Positions 27,301 through 35,070 of a stretch of 64,000 nucleotides of DNA are shown piece by piece. The position numbers and the translations under genes are program-made. Below the pieces are notes generated by a model that saw nothing but the letters and a program-made list of their open reading frames with translations, searched no databases and was not told where the DNA came from. Each line of letters opens with the position of its first letter. Position 1 is the first letter of the stretch. The stretch comes from Bradymonas sp963697525 (GTDB lineage Bacteria; Myxococcota_A; Bradymonadia; Bradymonadales; Bradymonadaceae): NCBI GenBank assembly GCA_963697525.1, contig OY969087.1, positions 3,782,001-3,846,000 on the forward strand, read 5' to 3'.

Positions 27301-28449
27301 TTGTCGGACGTGACCATCGACACCATCATGAACTTCAACCTGAGCACGCTCCTCAGCGACAACGTGTGCTATCGCTCGGGGAACTTCTTTTTGGGCAATA
27401 CGAACCTTCCGGGCAATGTGTACATCCCCTCGCAGAGCCTGGGGCTTTTGGGCTCGCTGAACAAAAAGTCGTATGTGTCCGCGCCCGTCGAGGATGGCAA
27501 TCACTACCTGACCGGGGTCAGCGGAGAGACGACCAACTCCGATGCGGCGAGCGGGGATATCTTCCAGATCTTGAAGAACCTGAATTTCCAGAAGGTGGGG
27601 ACACTCAACACCGACGTCAACGCGAGCGCGACTACAAGTGGGGTCAATATCGACATGACCAACGCGCTGACCGACAACGTGAGCTGCGACATCGCCAACC
27701 AGCCCGCCGACAGCGACGTCTTCTGCCTGATGACCGGCGATTGGGATTCGAAAAACGACGCCACCATTCCCATGGGGGCAGGGCGGCTGTTTTTGATGGG
27801 GCTGCGAGTCGATGATTCGTCGCAGTACAGCGGGCCGTTTACCATCAACAACGTCAGCACGGTCACGGCCACCGGGGAGTTCACCAACATTCAGTATATG
27901 GGCGTGAGCGTGGCCACCTATTTGGACCAGACGCCCACGCCGCCGGCGGGCACCGAAAACGGCACGACCATCGTGGCGCGGCGCGATCCCAGCCTGGTCG
28001 ATGGCAATGGCGGGTCGCTCAGCTTCGACGACTATATCCCGATTCGCCCGCTGACGCGCACCGGCGACCAATTCCAGGCGGCCGCACTGACCGGGACGAG
28101 CTATCCGGCCGCCGACCTGACGCGCACGACCATCCGCCAGAAGATCACCCAGAGCTACTCGGCGTGTGGTAGCAACGACAGCACGCGCACCGTCTACCAC
28201 ACGCTGTGGACGGTCTACACCGACGGCGCGACCGATGCCTACACGCTACCCACGCTGCCGTCGGGCTGGCCGCGCGCGGCCGACAACGGGCTGATCGACC
28301 CGGCGGCGACCCCCGAAAACGACGTGCTCAACTGGATGCACGTCACGCTGCACGAGGGGCTGGACAGCGCGTTTGACTACGATGCGCTGGTGTTCGACCA
28401 CATCGGCCGCGACGTCACCCACGCCTCCATCAACAACCAGGACTTCTAG
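24310..28449 (+). CDS. MopE-type Cys/Asp repeat lipoprotein
   Basis: A 1379-residue secreted lipoprotein (lipobox LGGGC, Cys31). A low-complexity Asp/Ala linker is followed by a Cys-rich CTSDDDCPGSRNVC module and a Ca-binding-like stretch, DQDGDGYGLGDGC then DCDDTN. Eleven units of the type CDGVDNDCDGTVDEGC follow (about residues 195-755), separated by 30-40 residues starting NYNGSAVGVC. After about residue 760 come Ig-like domains (DANGNPVTGASVTMTTTAG) and a Ser/Thr-rich C-terminal region with no Cys repeats. The repeat is the one found in Methylococcus MopE and many myxobacterial cell-surface proteins, where it is thought to bind Ca or other metals. TGAGGT lies just before the ATG. Probably surface-exposed; partner unknown. 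A 1356-codon open frame on the opposite strand is an artefact of codon bias. Confidence 0.88.
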   Translation: MGAWWRCTKRRRAVWQMVMVLTAAAALGGGCSFDGTAKPLPYSVDGGDTGATDVSDAMSGDAVGSDVLDASDAQVGDVVADAGDTADAADAASTPLCTVSCTSDDDCPGSRNVCVSLPDGNFCTHACGTASDCPDGYDCSAVTSVDGLPRRQCMPSSTVCAACFDQDGDGYGLGDGCVDADCDDTNADVHAGATEQCDGVDNNCDGTVDEGCTCADGDTQSCYSGPAGTEGVGQCHVGSQTCSSNAWGSCSGEKTPDADETCGDNIDNNCDGSVDEGCACDFSGTSTGVCADGVIDANGNCTAPAGYEATETSCDQLDNDCDGVVDEGCACDFGGTSTGVCATGSVDPSSGDCTQPAGYEADETSCDGVDNDCDGTVDEGCGCQYNGLAVGVCAAGVVGANGSCEAPATYQATETSCDSVDNDCDGTTDEGCACDFNGTSTGVCASGVIAANGTCQAPSAYQSNETSCDGVDNDCDGVVDEGCSCNYNGSADGVCASGTVDASTGNCAQPAGYESTETSCDGVDNDCDQVVDEGCNCIDGQTQSCYSSAAGTAGVGQCKAGSQTCSGGAWGNCVGEVVPTAETCDGVDNNCDGLIDEGCSCNYNSSAVGVCAAGTNDGSGTCQAPASYQANETLCDGLDNDCDGTTDEGCSCNYNGSAVGVCANGVADGSGGCQAPATYQATETSCDGRDNDCDGAVDEGCSCNYNGLAQGVCATATRDSSGACQMPAGYMADEAGASCDNLDNDCDGTTDENCCSGVDPNSAVTVTSGCLTDGTGAESAVVVDLVDANGNPVTGASVTMTTTAGTLSAVQSSGNTYWAVLTPPATSGVSAASVTVSAANSCSGQAVQMSTTATVALAAPFTDTAGGAGGCSVDGNMRVRVVRAEDGTPVSGAHVMIGNQQDTAAYADSYGASPSAANTATTDANGFVEFHDFGSALGAPVMVTAGATGRAYMTMVGIDASDLVLPLEQVDPNTPTRTYDGDFTSIDTGGNIDVGFMLSDVTIDTIMNFNLSTLLSDNVCYRSGNFFLGNTNLPGNVYIPSQSLGLLGSLNKKSYVSAPVEDGNHYLTGVSGETTNSDAASGDIFQILKNLNFQKVGTLNTDVNASATTSGVNIDMTNALTDNVSCDIANQPADSDVFCLMTGDWDSKNDATIPMGAGRLFLMGLRVDDSSQYSGPFTINNVSTVTATGEFTNIQYMGVSVATYLDQTPTPPAGTENGTTIVARRDPSLVDGNGGSLSFDDYIPIRPLTRTGDQFQAAALTGTSYPAADLTRTTIRQKITQSYSACGSNDSTRTVYHTLWTVYTDGATDAYTLPTLPSGWPRAADNGLIDPAATPENDVLNWMHVTLHEGLDSAFDYDALVFDHIGRDVTHASINNQDF
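24890..26571 (+). repeat. Eleven in-frame MopE-type repeats
   Basis: The DNA encoding the CDGxDNxCDGxxDExC units is tandemly similar, with spacings of roughly 130-200 bp. Ten units end DEGC and the last ends DENC. One unit reads CDQVVDEGC, replacing the usual Gly. Such repetition allows copy-number change by recombination. Confidence 0.8.
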
Positions 28450-28789
28450 GAGCCCGCGTGCGCTGCGTCCCGGCGGGCGCCGGGAGGGTGTGGACGCGGG
28501 CGGTCGGCAAGGCCTCGCCCAAGATGCCTGATTGGCGCATCTCCGGGATGGGCACGCTGCCGGGGGGCCCGGCGTCGCGCTCGATGACCTTGATGGGGTC
28601 GTGGAACTCGAGCAACTCGGCGGCGCGGGGCACATCGGCCTCGTCGACGACGACCGTGACGCGCGCGGCCGGTGCGGGCGGGGCGCTTCCCGTGTGAATA
28701 TGGCGGTGTTCGTAGCCCTCCGCCGATAGATCGAGCATGGCCTGCTGGGCGGGCGCGAGATGTTTGAAGGTGGCAATGAGGATCTTCAT
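28430..28789 (-). CDS. Small hypothetical protein
   Basis: A 119-residue frame beginning MKILIATFKHLAPAQQAMLDL, with VTVVVDEADVPRAAELLEFH in the middle and a basic C-terminus. The beta-alpha pattern resembles short stress-protein domains of the YflT type, in which a helix follows an initial strand, but this is weak. Its 3' end overlaps the end of the MopE-repeat gene by 20 bp on the opposite strand. Upstream codons of the longer open frame were rejected because they run antisense to the GNAT gene. No other frame in this interval looks better. Confidence 0.55.
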   Translation of the reverse strand: MKILIATFKHLAPAQQAMLDLSAEGYEHRHIHTGSAPPAPAARVTVVVDEADVPRAAELLEFHDPIKVIERDAGPPGSVPIPEMRQSGILGEALPTARVHTLPAPAGTQRTRAPRSPGC

Positions 28790-28981
28790 GGGGCGCCTCA
28801 CGTGCGTGAGCATGGAACGTGCACCCCAAAAGATAATGCCGGACAACGCCGGCGCAACGCGCCTGAGGGGCCGGCTGGCACGCTCGCCGCAAAGATGGAC
28901 TGGAATTTTGTGGGGGTGTGCGAAGTCTTTGTACGTGCCGCGACGACACTTCACGCCGCACTCTGTGCCCGAGGCTGTGCC

Positions 28982-29572
28982 ATGGAAGAGTCCCACCACT
29001 ATACGATCGACCAGGCGTTCCAATGCATGGAGACGCTCAACGACGGCACGCGCGTCTTGCTGCGCGCGTTGCGCCCCGCCGACCGCGAGCTGCTCGCCCG
29101 TGGCTTCGAGCATCTCTCCGAGCAATCGCGCTACCAGCGATTCTTGGCGATCAAGCCCAGCCTGTCGACCAGCGAGCTGGAATATCTGACCAACGTCGAT
29201 GACGAGCACCACATGGCCATCGGCGCGGGGATTCCGGCCGACGGTGAGCCCGAAGAGCCGCTGGGGGTTGCGAGGTTCGTGCGCTACCCCGACCAACCGG
29301 AGGTTGCGGAAGTGGCCGTGACTGTCATAGACGAGTATCAGGGCAAAGGGCTTGGTCGACTGCTGCTGGAGTATCTCGTCGAGGCAGCCCGGGAGCGCGG
29401 GATTCGCACGTTTCGCGCCGATACCTTCACGACCAACCTGCCCATGCGCGCGCTTTTCGAGGAAATCGGGCCCAACGAAGTTCTCGAACGCGCCGGTCCT
29501 GTGATAACTCTGGATATCGCGCTGGCTGACTCCGCGCAGGACGCCAGCCCCCAGCCGCGCTCGTCGGGTTGA
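28982..29572 (+). CDS. GNAT-family N-acetyltransferase
   Basis: A 196-residue acetyltransferase. The N-terminal LNDGTRVLLRALRPADRELL is the usual beta1-alpha1 of GNAT proteins fused to acyl-CoA synthetase-like regulators. SEQSRYQRFLAIKPSLSTSE is typical of the Pat/GCN5-like group. The acetyl-CoA site is VTVIDEYQGKGLGRLLLEYL (Q/RxxGxG/A). TFTTNLPMRALFEEIG forms the last helix-strand. The substrate is unknown; protein-lysine acetylation is one possibility from similarity to the Pat C-terminal domain. The ATG at 28982 is taken as start because the frame upstream has no features. Confidence 0.85.
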   Translation: MEESHHYTIDQAFQCMETLNDGTRVLLRALRPADRELLARGFEHLSEQSRYQRFLAIKPSLSTSELEYLTNVDDEHHMAIGAGIPADGEPEEPLGVARFVRYPDQPEVAEVAVTVIDEYQGKGLGRLLLEYLVEAARERGIRTFRADTFTTNLPMRALFEEIGPNEVLERAGPVITLDIALADSAQDASPQPRSSG

Positions 29573-29622
29573 GCGCGTCGCCGGGGCGTTTGTAAGCGCG
29601 CACCGAACCAAAGAGAGCCGTT

Positions 29623-30882
29623 GTGAACGCAGTACAGCTGGAACAGGACTCCGTGGACGCCTTTCGCAAGGTGCCCAAGACCGGAGTCATCTTCGTGATG
29701 ACCGAGGCCGCCCGGCACGGCTACCGCCCTGAGGATCCGGGGTGGACGAACTTCGGGCAGGGCCAACCTGAAACCGGCGTCATCCCCCATGCGCCCGGGC
29801 GCATCGAGGCCATCGACATCATCGAGGCCGACCACGAATACGCGCCGGTGGCCGGCCTGTGGGAGCTGCGCGACGCGGTCGCCAACCACTACAATCAGCT
29901 CTACCGGCGGGGCATGCCCAGTCAGTACTCCGCCGAGAACGTGTGTATCTCGGGGGGCGGGCGCGCCGGGTTGACCCGGGTGGCCGCGGCTCTGGGGACG
30001 ATCAACCTGGGCCACTTTCTTCCCGACTACACCGCCTACGAAGAGCTGTTGGGGCTGTTTCGCCTGTTTACGTCCATTCCCATCCTGCTCGACCCGCAGC
30101 GCGGCTACGAGTTCGGCATCGACGAACTCGAAGAAGAGGTGCTCGGCCGCGGGTTGGGGGCGCTGTTGTTGTCCAACCCGTGCAACCCCACCGGCAAGCT
30201 CATCGGCGGCGAGGAACTCGACGCCTGGGTGTCGATGTCGCGTCGGCTCGATTGCACGCTCATCCTCGACGAGTTTTACAGCCACTATATCTGGAACGGC
30301 TCGCCGGCCGAGGCGACGGCGGCGCGCTACGTGGAGGACGTCGAGGACGACCCGGTGGTCATCGTCAACGGGCTGACCAAGAGCTGGCGGTATCCCGGGT
30401 GGCGGGTGTCGTGGACGCTGGGGCCGTCGGAGGTCATCGAACGGCTGTCCAGCGCGGGAAGTTTCCTGGACGGCGGGGCGAGTCGACCGTTGCAGCGCGC
30501 GGCTGTGCCGTTGTTGGAGGAGCAGCACACCCACGCCGAGGTCAAGGCGATCCAGCATACCTTCCGCGCCAAGCGCGATATGCTCGTCGAGCGGTTGCGG
30601 GGCGTGGGCATCAGCATCGAACGGCCGCCCGACGGCACGTTCTACGTGTGGGGCGACGTCTCCAATCTGGCCGAGGGGCTCAACACCGGCATGGAGTTCT
30701 TCCAGCGGAGTTTAGAGCACCAGATCATCTGCGTGCCCGGCGAGTTCTTCGACGTCAACCCCGGGCAGCGCCGCTCCGGGCGGCCCAGCCGGTTTCGCAA
30801 CCACGTTCGGTTCAGCTTCGGGCCGCCGCGCGAGTCGCTCGCGCGCGGCTTGGATCGCCTGGAGAAGATGATTTCCGGGTAG
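29623..30882 (+). CDS. PLP-dependent class I/II aminotransferase
   Basis: A 419-residue fold-type I aminotransferase. The N-terminal WTNFGQGQPETG, the ADHEYAPVAGLWELRDAV segment, LLSNPCNPTGKLIGG (substrate-carboxylate and PLP-contacting Asn), LILDEFYSHYIW (PLP Asp/Tyr) and GLTKSWRYPGWRVSW are clear. Lys253 is the Schiff-base lysine, and the conserved Arg sits in NHVRFSFGPP. The start is a GTG with a weak AGAGAG upstream. Substrate not predictable. It lies 50 bp after the GNAT gene in the same direction, possibly one transcript. Confidence 0.92.
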   Translation: MNAVQLEQDSVDAFRKVPKTGVIFVMTEAARHGYRPEDPGWTNFGQGQPETGVIPHAPGRIEAIDIIEADHEYAPVAGLWELRDAVANHYNQLYRRGMPSQYSAENVCISGGGRAGLTRVAAALGTINLGHFLPDYTAYEELLGLFRLFTSIPILLDPQRGYEFGIDELEEEVLGRGLGALLLSNPCNPTGKLIGGEELDAWVSMSRRLDCTLILDEFYSHYIWNGSPAEATAARYVEDVEDDPVVIVNGLTKSWRYPGWRVSWTLGPSEVIERLSSAGSFLDGGASRPLQRAAVPLLEEQHTHAEVKAIQHTFRAKRDMLVERLRGVGISIERPPDGTFYVWGDVSNLAEGLNTGMEFFQRSLEHQIICVPGEFFDVNPGQRRSGRPSRFRNHVRFSFGPPRESLARGLDRLEKMISG

Positions 30883-30957
30883 CGATGCACAAAAGCCGCC
30901 TCCTTGTGCGACTAACTCTGTGAAGACTCGAAATAGACTGCTTCACGGAGGAACGGA

Positions 30958-31617
30958 ATGCGAGGACGACTGTGTCGATGGGTGATCGCCGCGTTGATCT
31001 TGTTGGTATCGAACACGGCCGCCGCGGACAACGGTGGCGGGGCCACATCGGAGTCGTCGGATTGGCTGGCGTTGGGGGTGGGCGCGCGCGTGGGCGGGTA
31101 TGGTTTTCGCGACGTCACCGACGACGGCCATCTGCGCTGGGACGACTGCCGGATGAACGGCGTCGGGGTCTTTGGCACCGTCGACTTCGGCAAATACCTA
31201 TTCGGCGAGATCTCCGCCGACTACTACCATGCCATCGGGGAGGTCATCGCCGCGGGCATGGATTGGCAATCCCTCTTCATGCTCGGCGCCGCCGGGGTGC
31301 GCCTGTTCCCGGACGTCATCATCTCCCCGTTTATCGAGGCCGGCGGCGGCGCGGAGTGGACCAAGATCACGGTGGGAGGCGGCTCGGATGTGCGCGTACT
31401 CCCCACCGGCTTTATGGGCGTTGGCGGCGAGTTCGACGTGTGGGACATCGGCCTCGGCACGCAGCTTCGCGTCTTCGCCATGGGTGAGCCGGTCCACGGC
31501 GACGCCCCCGGCGGCCATGCCCGCGCCTCGCACATGAACCTCGACGGCACCACCGCCATTGACATCGAGTACCAGGTTGCCGGCGAGCTACAGTTCTACG
31601 TACGGCGCACCTTCTGA
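30958..31617 (+). CDS. Exported outer-membrane beta-barrel-like protein
   Basis: A 219-residue protein with a good signal peptide (MRGRLCRWVIAALILLVSNTAAA), then alternating hydrophobic strands with Gly-rich turns and a terminal aromatic (YVRRTF). This is typical of small eight-stranded OmpA/OmpW-like barrels. GGAGG lies 8 bp before the ATG. No enzymatic motif. It stands alone, upstream of the mobile region. Confidence 0.75.
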   Translation: MRGRLCRWVIAALILLVSNTAAADNGGGATSESSDWLALGVGARVGGYGFRDVTDDGHLRWDDCRMNGVGVFGTVDFGKYLFGEISADYYHAIGEVIAAGMDWQSLFMLGAAGVRLFPDVIISPFIEAGGGAEWTKITVGGGSDVRVLPTGFMGVGGEFDVWDIGLGTQLRVFAMGEPVHGDAPGGHARASHMNLDGTTAIDIEYQVAGELQFYVRRTF

Positions 31618-31640
31618 CGCCCACCGCCACCCCGCCCAAA

Positions 31641-31659
31641 CACGGTGTCAGACACCGTG
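31641..31659. repeat. 19-bp palindrome, left copy 1
   Basis: CACGGTGTCAGACACCGTG: two 9-bp arms around one base. It opens the first 270-bp unit and is the REP-like element associated with the neighbouring transposase. Confidence 0.8.
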
Positions 31660-31910
31660 ATAGGCACAGAATATGCGGGTTTGCGGCCGATATCGCCGGT
31701 GCGAAACGTCCGCGTACTGCGATTTTCGTCGAATTTCGGCGCGGCATGAGCGTGTGGCGGCAGGGTGGAGGCCGAGGACGCGACGACTGCCGGCCATTCG
31801 GCGGGCCTGGCGCGAGTGTAGGCGCGGGAACGGCAGACTTGTGCGCTCAAACGCTGCCCGGACGGGAGTGTTCGGAGTTTCTTGGCGTGTTGTGTTACGG
31901 CCCGCCCAAA

Positions 31911-31929
31911 CACGGTGTCAGACACCGTG
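31911..31929. repeat. 19-bp palindrome, left copy 2
   Basis: Identical to the copy 270 bp upstream; it opens the second tandem unit. Confidence 0.8.
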
Positions 31930-32187
31930 ATAGGCACAGAATATGCGGGTTTGCGGCCGATATCGCCGGTGCGAAACGTCCGCGTACTGCGATTTTCGTC
32001 GAATTTCGGCGCGGCATGAGCGTGTGGCGGCAGGGTGGAGGCCGAGGACGCGACGACTGCCGGCCATTCGGCGGGCCTGGCGCGAGTGTAGGCGCGGGAA
32101 CGGCAGACTTGTGCGCTCAAACGCTGCCCGGACGGGAGTGTTCGGAGTTTCTTGGCGTGTTGTGTTACGGCCCGGCGGGTATCGCGC

Positions 32188-33126
32188 TTAGGCGAGGTCT
32201 TCCTCGCGCGGCTCGGGCGCGCCGATGCACTCGCGGTGGCCCGGCGGGATGGTGCCGTTGGGAAATTCGAGGTCGGTCTTGCCGTCCCTCCACTTGTCGG
32301 CGGCCTGTTTGTAGAGGTCGCGGATCTCCCAATACGTCGTTGTGTACTCCTCGCGAAGCTTCGGGTCGGTCGTGTGGCACAGCGGACACGGAGAGCTTTC
32401 GGAGTCCTGCGGGCGGTCGTACCAGTTCTGCTCGAGGATTTTCTCGACGCCCACGCACCCGCTTTTGCGGTGCTCGGCCAGGTGCTCGGCGTGGTCGCGA
32501 AGCTCCTCTAAGACCTTTTGGTTGTACGCCTCGTCGCTCAAATCCTTCCACATGGGCAGCTTGGCCATCTCGAGCTCGTAGTCGACCATGGCGCGGCGCT
32601 CGGCCTCGGCGTGGTCGATGTCTTTTCGGCGAAGCCGCCAGTACTCTTTTTTGTTGACGCGCTGTCCCACAAGCGGCTTGGCCGACTCGTGGAGGTCCCA
32701 GGAGGACAGCCCCGGCCAGAACTTGGGATGGGCGACCAGGTTGGACTCGCAGGGGTTACATACCGTGTAGCGAAGTTTGTTCAACAGCTCGTCGTCGTCG
32801 AGGATCGGCGAGCACTTGTAGCGGCTCTCGAAGAACGAGCCCGAGCGGCCCCAGTGGGCGTTTAGTTGCTTGGCGAGCTCGGTGTCGAGGAGCTGCATGA
32901 ACTTCTGAATCTGGCAGGAGTGCGAGCCGACCATCAGGTGGAAGTGGTTGGACATGAACACAAACGCATAGATATCGACGTCATGCTGGTCGGCGGCGTA
33001 GGCGAGGACGTTGGCGATGATGGTGTTGACGTCCTTGCCGGGGCGAAAGAAGTAGCGCTGCTGCAGGCAGCGGATGGTGATGAAATAGATGATACCGGGT
33101 TCGAAATGACGCAGTCGATTTCCCAT
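32188..33126 (-). CDS. REP-associated tyrosine transposase (RAYT, Y1/IS200-like)
   Basis: A 312-residue HUH-type single-strand DNA transposase. The metal-binding motif is HFH (residues 61-63) in FVFMSNHFHLMV. The helix RYTVCNP (about 119-125) corresponds to the conserved RYIHxNP segment near the catalytic Tyr of RAYTs. The initial GIIYFITIRC matches the beta1 strand. The C-terminal half (about 150-312) is longer than in E. coli RAYT and has a CPLCH motif and many charged residues. The start has GGAG in range. Palindromes flank the gene on both sides in opposite orientations, as expected for REP sequences mobilised by RAYTs. Confidence 0.88.
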   Translation of the reverse strand: MGNRLRHFEPGIIYFITIRCLQQRYFFRPGKDVNTIIANVLAYAADQHDVDIYAFVFMSNHFHLMVGSHSCQIQKFMQLLDTELAKQLNAHWGRSGSFFESRYKCSPILDDDELLNKLRYTVCNPCESNLVAHPKFWPGLSSWDLHESAKPLVGQRVNKKEYWRLRRKDIDHAEAERRAMVDYELEMAKLPMWKDLSDEAYNQKVLEELRDHAEHLAEHRKSGCVGVEKILEQNWYDRPQDSESSPCPLCHTTDPKLREEYTTTYWEIRDLYKQAADKWRDGKTDLEFPNGTIPPGHRECIGAPEPREEDLA

Positions 33127-33166
33127 TGGGGTGGCTCCATAAGTTCGAGGTGATCGTTCGTCCTCT

Positions 33167-33205
33167 CATTATGGTTTTCGGCAAAATGGGGCGAATCGTT
33201 GCGTG
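33167..33205. repeat. 39-bp dispersed repeat, copy A
   Basis: Sequence running from CTCATTATGGTTTTCGGC to CGAATCGTTGCG. It matches 36 of 39 positions with 56951-56989 in the same orientation. It lies between the RAYT start and the right palindrome. Confidence 0.8.
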
Positions 33206-33286
33206 ATCGGGCCAAGTTTTTTTGCGAAGGGGGGTGTTGGGGAAGGAGGGCGATCGGGCTTCTGAGGCGCATATATGCTGGGTCGT

Positions 33287-33312
33287 AACGGTGTCTGACA
33301 CCGTTTTTTGCC
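33287..33312 (+). terminator. Right palindrome followed by a T tract
   Basis: AACGGTGTCTGACACCGTT can fold as an 8-bp stem with a CTG loop, and six T residues run from the end of the stem. This gives a rho-independent terminator on the plus strand besides acting as the right REP-like element of the transposase. Which role matters is unknown. Confidence 0.5.
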
Positions 33313-33435
33313 GTTTTTTGGGGGGCGGCTGCTGGAGGCTGTTTTGTAAGCAGGTGGTGGCGGAATTGACGTGGAGGCAGGCACGTCGACATTTGATGGT
33401 TGGCGGGAGATTTGTGTCAGCCAGAGGAGGTCGCC

Positions 33436-34371
33436 ATGCTGCGCGAGATCGACTGGGTACTCGGCAAGCTCGATTGGATGCGCGAGCACAAGATCTGGCC
33501 CAATGGTCTGCGCTACCTGTGGACCGATGCCTTTGGCGTGGTGTTGCTCGTCTCGCTCTTCGAGGAGCTCGGCGAGCGCCGGTTCCTGGATCGGGCCGAG
33601 TGGGTGGTCGCACAGGTCGACCGGGTGCTCGGCCGGGCGCGGGGTGTGCGCATCGGCGAGCAGCCCGAGCGCGACGGGCAGTATTTCCACTACCTGGCGA
33701 TGTGGATCTACGCCCTGCGCCAGCTCGGCCGGCACAAACCGGAGTACCACGACGAGGCCATCGCGTTGGTCCGCGAGATCCACGCGCGGTTTGTGCGCCC
33801 CGGCCGCGGCGTGGTCTGGAAGATGCTCGAGGACCTCTCCGCCCCCTATCCCGGGTATGGCTACGGCGCGATGGACGCCTTCCACGGCTACGTCGTCTAC
33901 CGGCTTATCGACGACGACGGCGAGCTCGCCGCCGAGATCGAGCAGATGCGCGCCATCGTCGACCGGCAGTACGAGCAGTTGACCCTCACCCAGGACCTGG
34001 GCCTGGGGATGATGTTGTGGATGACCCACTTCTTTCCCGACGAGCCCTGGGCCCGCCTCCAGCGCCAGCGCAGCCTGGACGTCCTCGACGAACTGTGGAT
34101 TGACCCGCCCGGCTTCTTCTGCCGACACCCCCACATGCGACACACCAAGTTTCGGTTCACCAACTACGGGGTGTCGGTGGGCTTGCAGTCCGTCGGTGAA
34201 CACGCCGAGCGCGTGCGACAGCTCAACGACTTCTTCGAGACCTACACCTCCGGCGACGACTACGACACCAACGCCATCACCCACGTCATGGCGTGCAACT
34301 CGCGCTTGCCGGGCCGGCTCGTCGCCCGCCCACAAGCCGCCGGGTCGAGTTTGGAGGCCAGCCCGCCGTGA
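33436..34371 (+). CDS. Uncharacterised, possible alpha/alpha-barrel protein
   Basis: A 311-residue soluble protein. Start at the ATG preceded by GAGGAGG (7-bp spacing); the 12-codon extension upstream is not needed. Its composition is helical with aromatic motifs (GLRYLWTDAFGVVLLVSLFE, YFHYLAMWIYALRQLGR, PYPGYGYGAMDAFHGYVVYR) spaced as in (alpha/alpha)6-barrel glycoside hydrolases or N-acylglucosamine-epimerase-like proteins. No catalytic pair is identifiable, so no reaction is proposed. It precedes the CBS-domain gene by 84 bp. Confidence 0.7.
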   Translation: MLREIDWVLGKLDWMREHKIWPNGLRYLWTDAFGVVLLVSLFEELGERRFLDRAEWVVAQVDRVLGRARGVRIGEQPERDGQYFHYLAMWIYALRQLGRHKPEYHDEAIALVREIHARFVRPGRGVVWKMLEDLSAPYPGYGYGAMDAFHGYVVYRLIDDDGELAAEIEQMRAIVDRQYEQLTLTQDLGLGMMLWMTHFFPDEPWARLQRQRSLDVLDELWIDPPGFFCRHPHMRHTKFRFTNYGVSVGLQSVGEHAERVRQLNDFFETYTSGDDYDTNAITHVMACNSRLPGRLVARPQAAGSSLEASPP

Positions 34372-34455
34372 CTACGTTCGCCCCCGAATAGGCGGCGCCC
34401 GCGTGGTCGCCAACTCGAAGACGTTTCGGCGAAGTCTTTGCCCGAGGAGTCCGTG

Positions 34456-34908
34456 ATGAACGCCGGAAAACTATGCACCCGTGGTGTCCAAACCTCCGCG
34501 CGCGACCTGAGCGTGGTCGACGCGGCCATTCGCATGCGCAACGCCCACGTCGGCGACCTGGTCGTCGTCAAAGACAAGGACGGTCACGACTTTCCGGTGG
34601 GCATGCTGACCGACCGAGATATCGTCATCTCGGGGGTGGCCACCCGCGGTGGCGACGTCTCCCGGCTGACCGTCGCCGACATTATGACCGACGTCATCAT
34701 CCTGGTGCGCGAGGAAGACGACCTCGAGACCGTCCTGCGCACCATGCGTGCCAACGGCGTGCGCCGCGTGCCCGTAGTCGACGCCAACGACTCCCTGGTC
34801 GGCATCATCGCCTTCGACGACATCGTCGGCTACTTCGCCAGTGAGATGCGAAACCTCGCGCGCGTGGTCTCCAGCGAAAATCTCACCGAGCGCCGCCGCC
34901 GTCCCTGA
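34456..34908 (+). CDS. CBS-domain pair protein
   Basis: A 150-residue protein made of two CBS domains. The first has LTDRDIVISGVA and the second VRRVPVVDANDSLVGIIAFDDI. Paired CBS domains form a Bateman module that binds adenosyl ligands such as AMP, ATP or SAM and regulates partners. Here it is free-standing, as in hypoxia/stress proteins of Mycobacterium (Hrp1 type). A GAGGAG precedes the ATG at 34456; a TTG six codons earlier is less likely. Confidence 0.9.
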   Translation: MNAGKLCTRGVQTSARDLSVVDAAIRMRNAHVGDLVVVKDKDGHDFPVGMLTDRDIVISGVATRGGDVSRLTVADIMTDVIILVREEDDLETVLRTMRANGVRRVPVVDANDSLVGIIAFDDIVGYFASEMRNLARVVSSENLTERRRRP

Positions 34909-35070
34909 CCGTCCCCTGCGGCGGCGGGCGGTGGGCGGGTTCGCCGTTTTATGCGGCGAGATGCGCGTTTGGTTTGAGGCAAGCCACGACTGCTGCTACC
35001 GTGAGGGCCGCGTACCCTCATCGTAAATATATTTGCGTCGCTGGCGCAGTCGCTGGAGTGGAGTCCGACG

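Larger units (their letters stand above)
31631..32170. repeat. Exact tandem duplication of a 270-bp unit
   Basis: Positions 31631-31900 and 31901-32170 read identically throughout, and a third copy is begun with CCCG before diverging. Each unit starts with the 19-bp palindrome described separately. Open frames inside it repeat themselves and have no family features, so I regard it as non-coding. Confidence 0.92.
31631..33305 (-). mobile_element. RAYT gene with flanking inverted REP-like palindromes
   Basis: The transposase gene is bracketed by CACGGTGTCAGACACCGTG on the left (twice) and AACGGTGTCTGACACCGTT on the right (33287-33305). Their central bases differ as A versus T, so the two sides are in inverted orientation. 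No target-site duplication was found. The outer limits are therefore approximate and the whole is a proposal. Confidence 0.6.

Noticed and set aside
24130..28200. 1356-codon open frame on the minus strand opposite the MopE-repeat gene
   Set aside because: It mirrors the Cys/Asp repeats of the plus-strand gene; product is Val/Gly/Ala/Arg low complexity with no ribosome site. Caused by high GC at codon position 3.
31631..32170. CRISPR-like array in the duplicated region
   Set aside because: Only two 270-bp copies with no unique spacers of uniform length and no cas genes nearby.
31746..32657. 303-codon open frame across the 270-bp tandem repeat
   Set aside because: Its sequence repeats exactly because of the duplication, then enters the transposase antisense strand; no coding signs.
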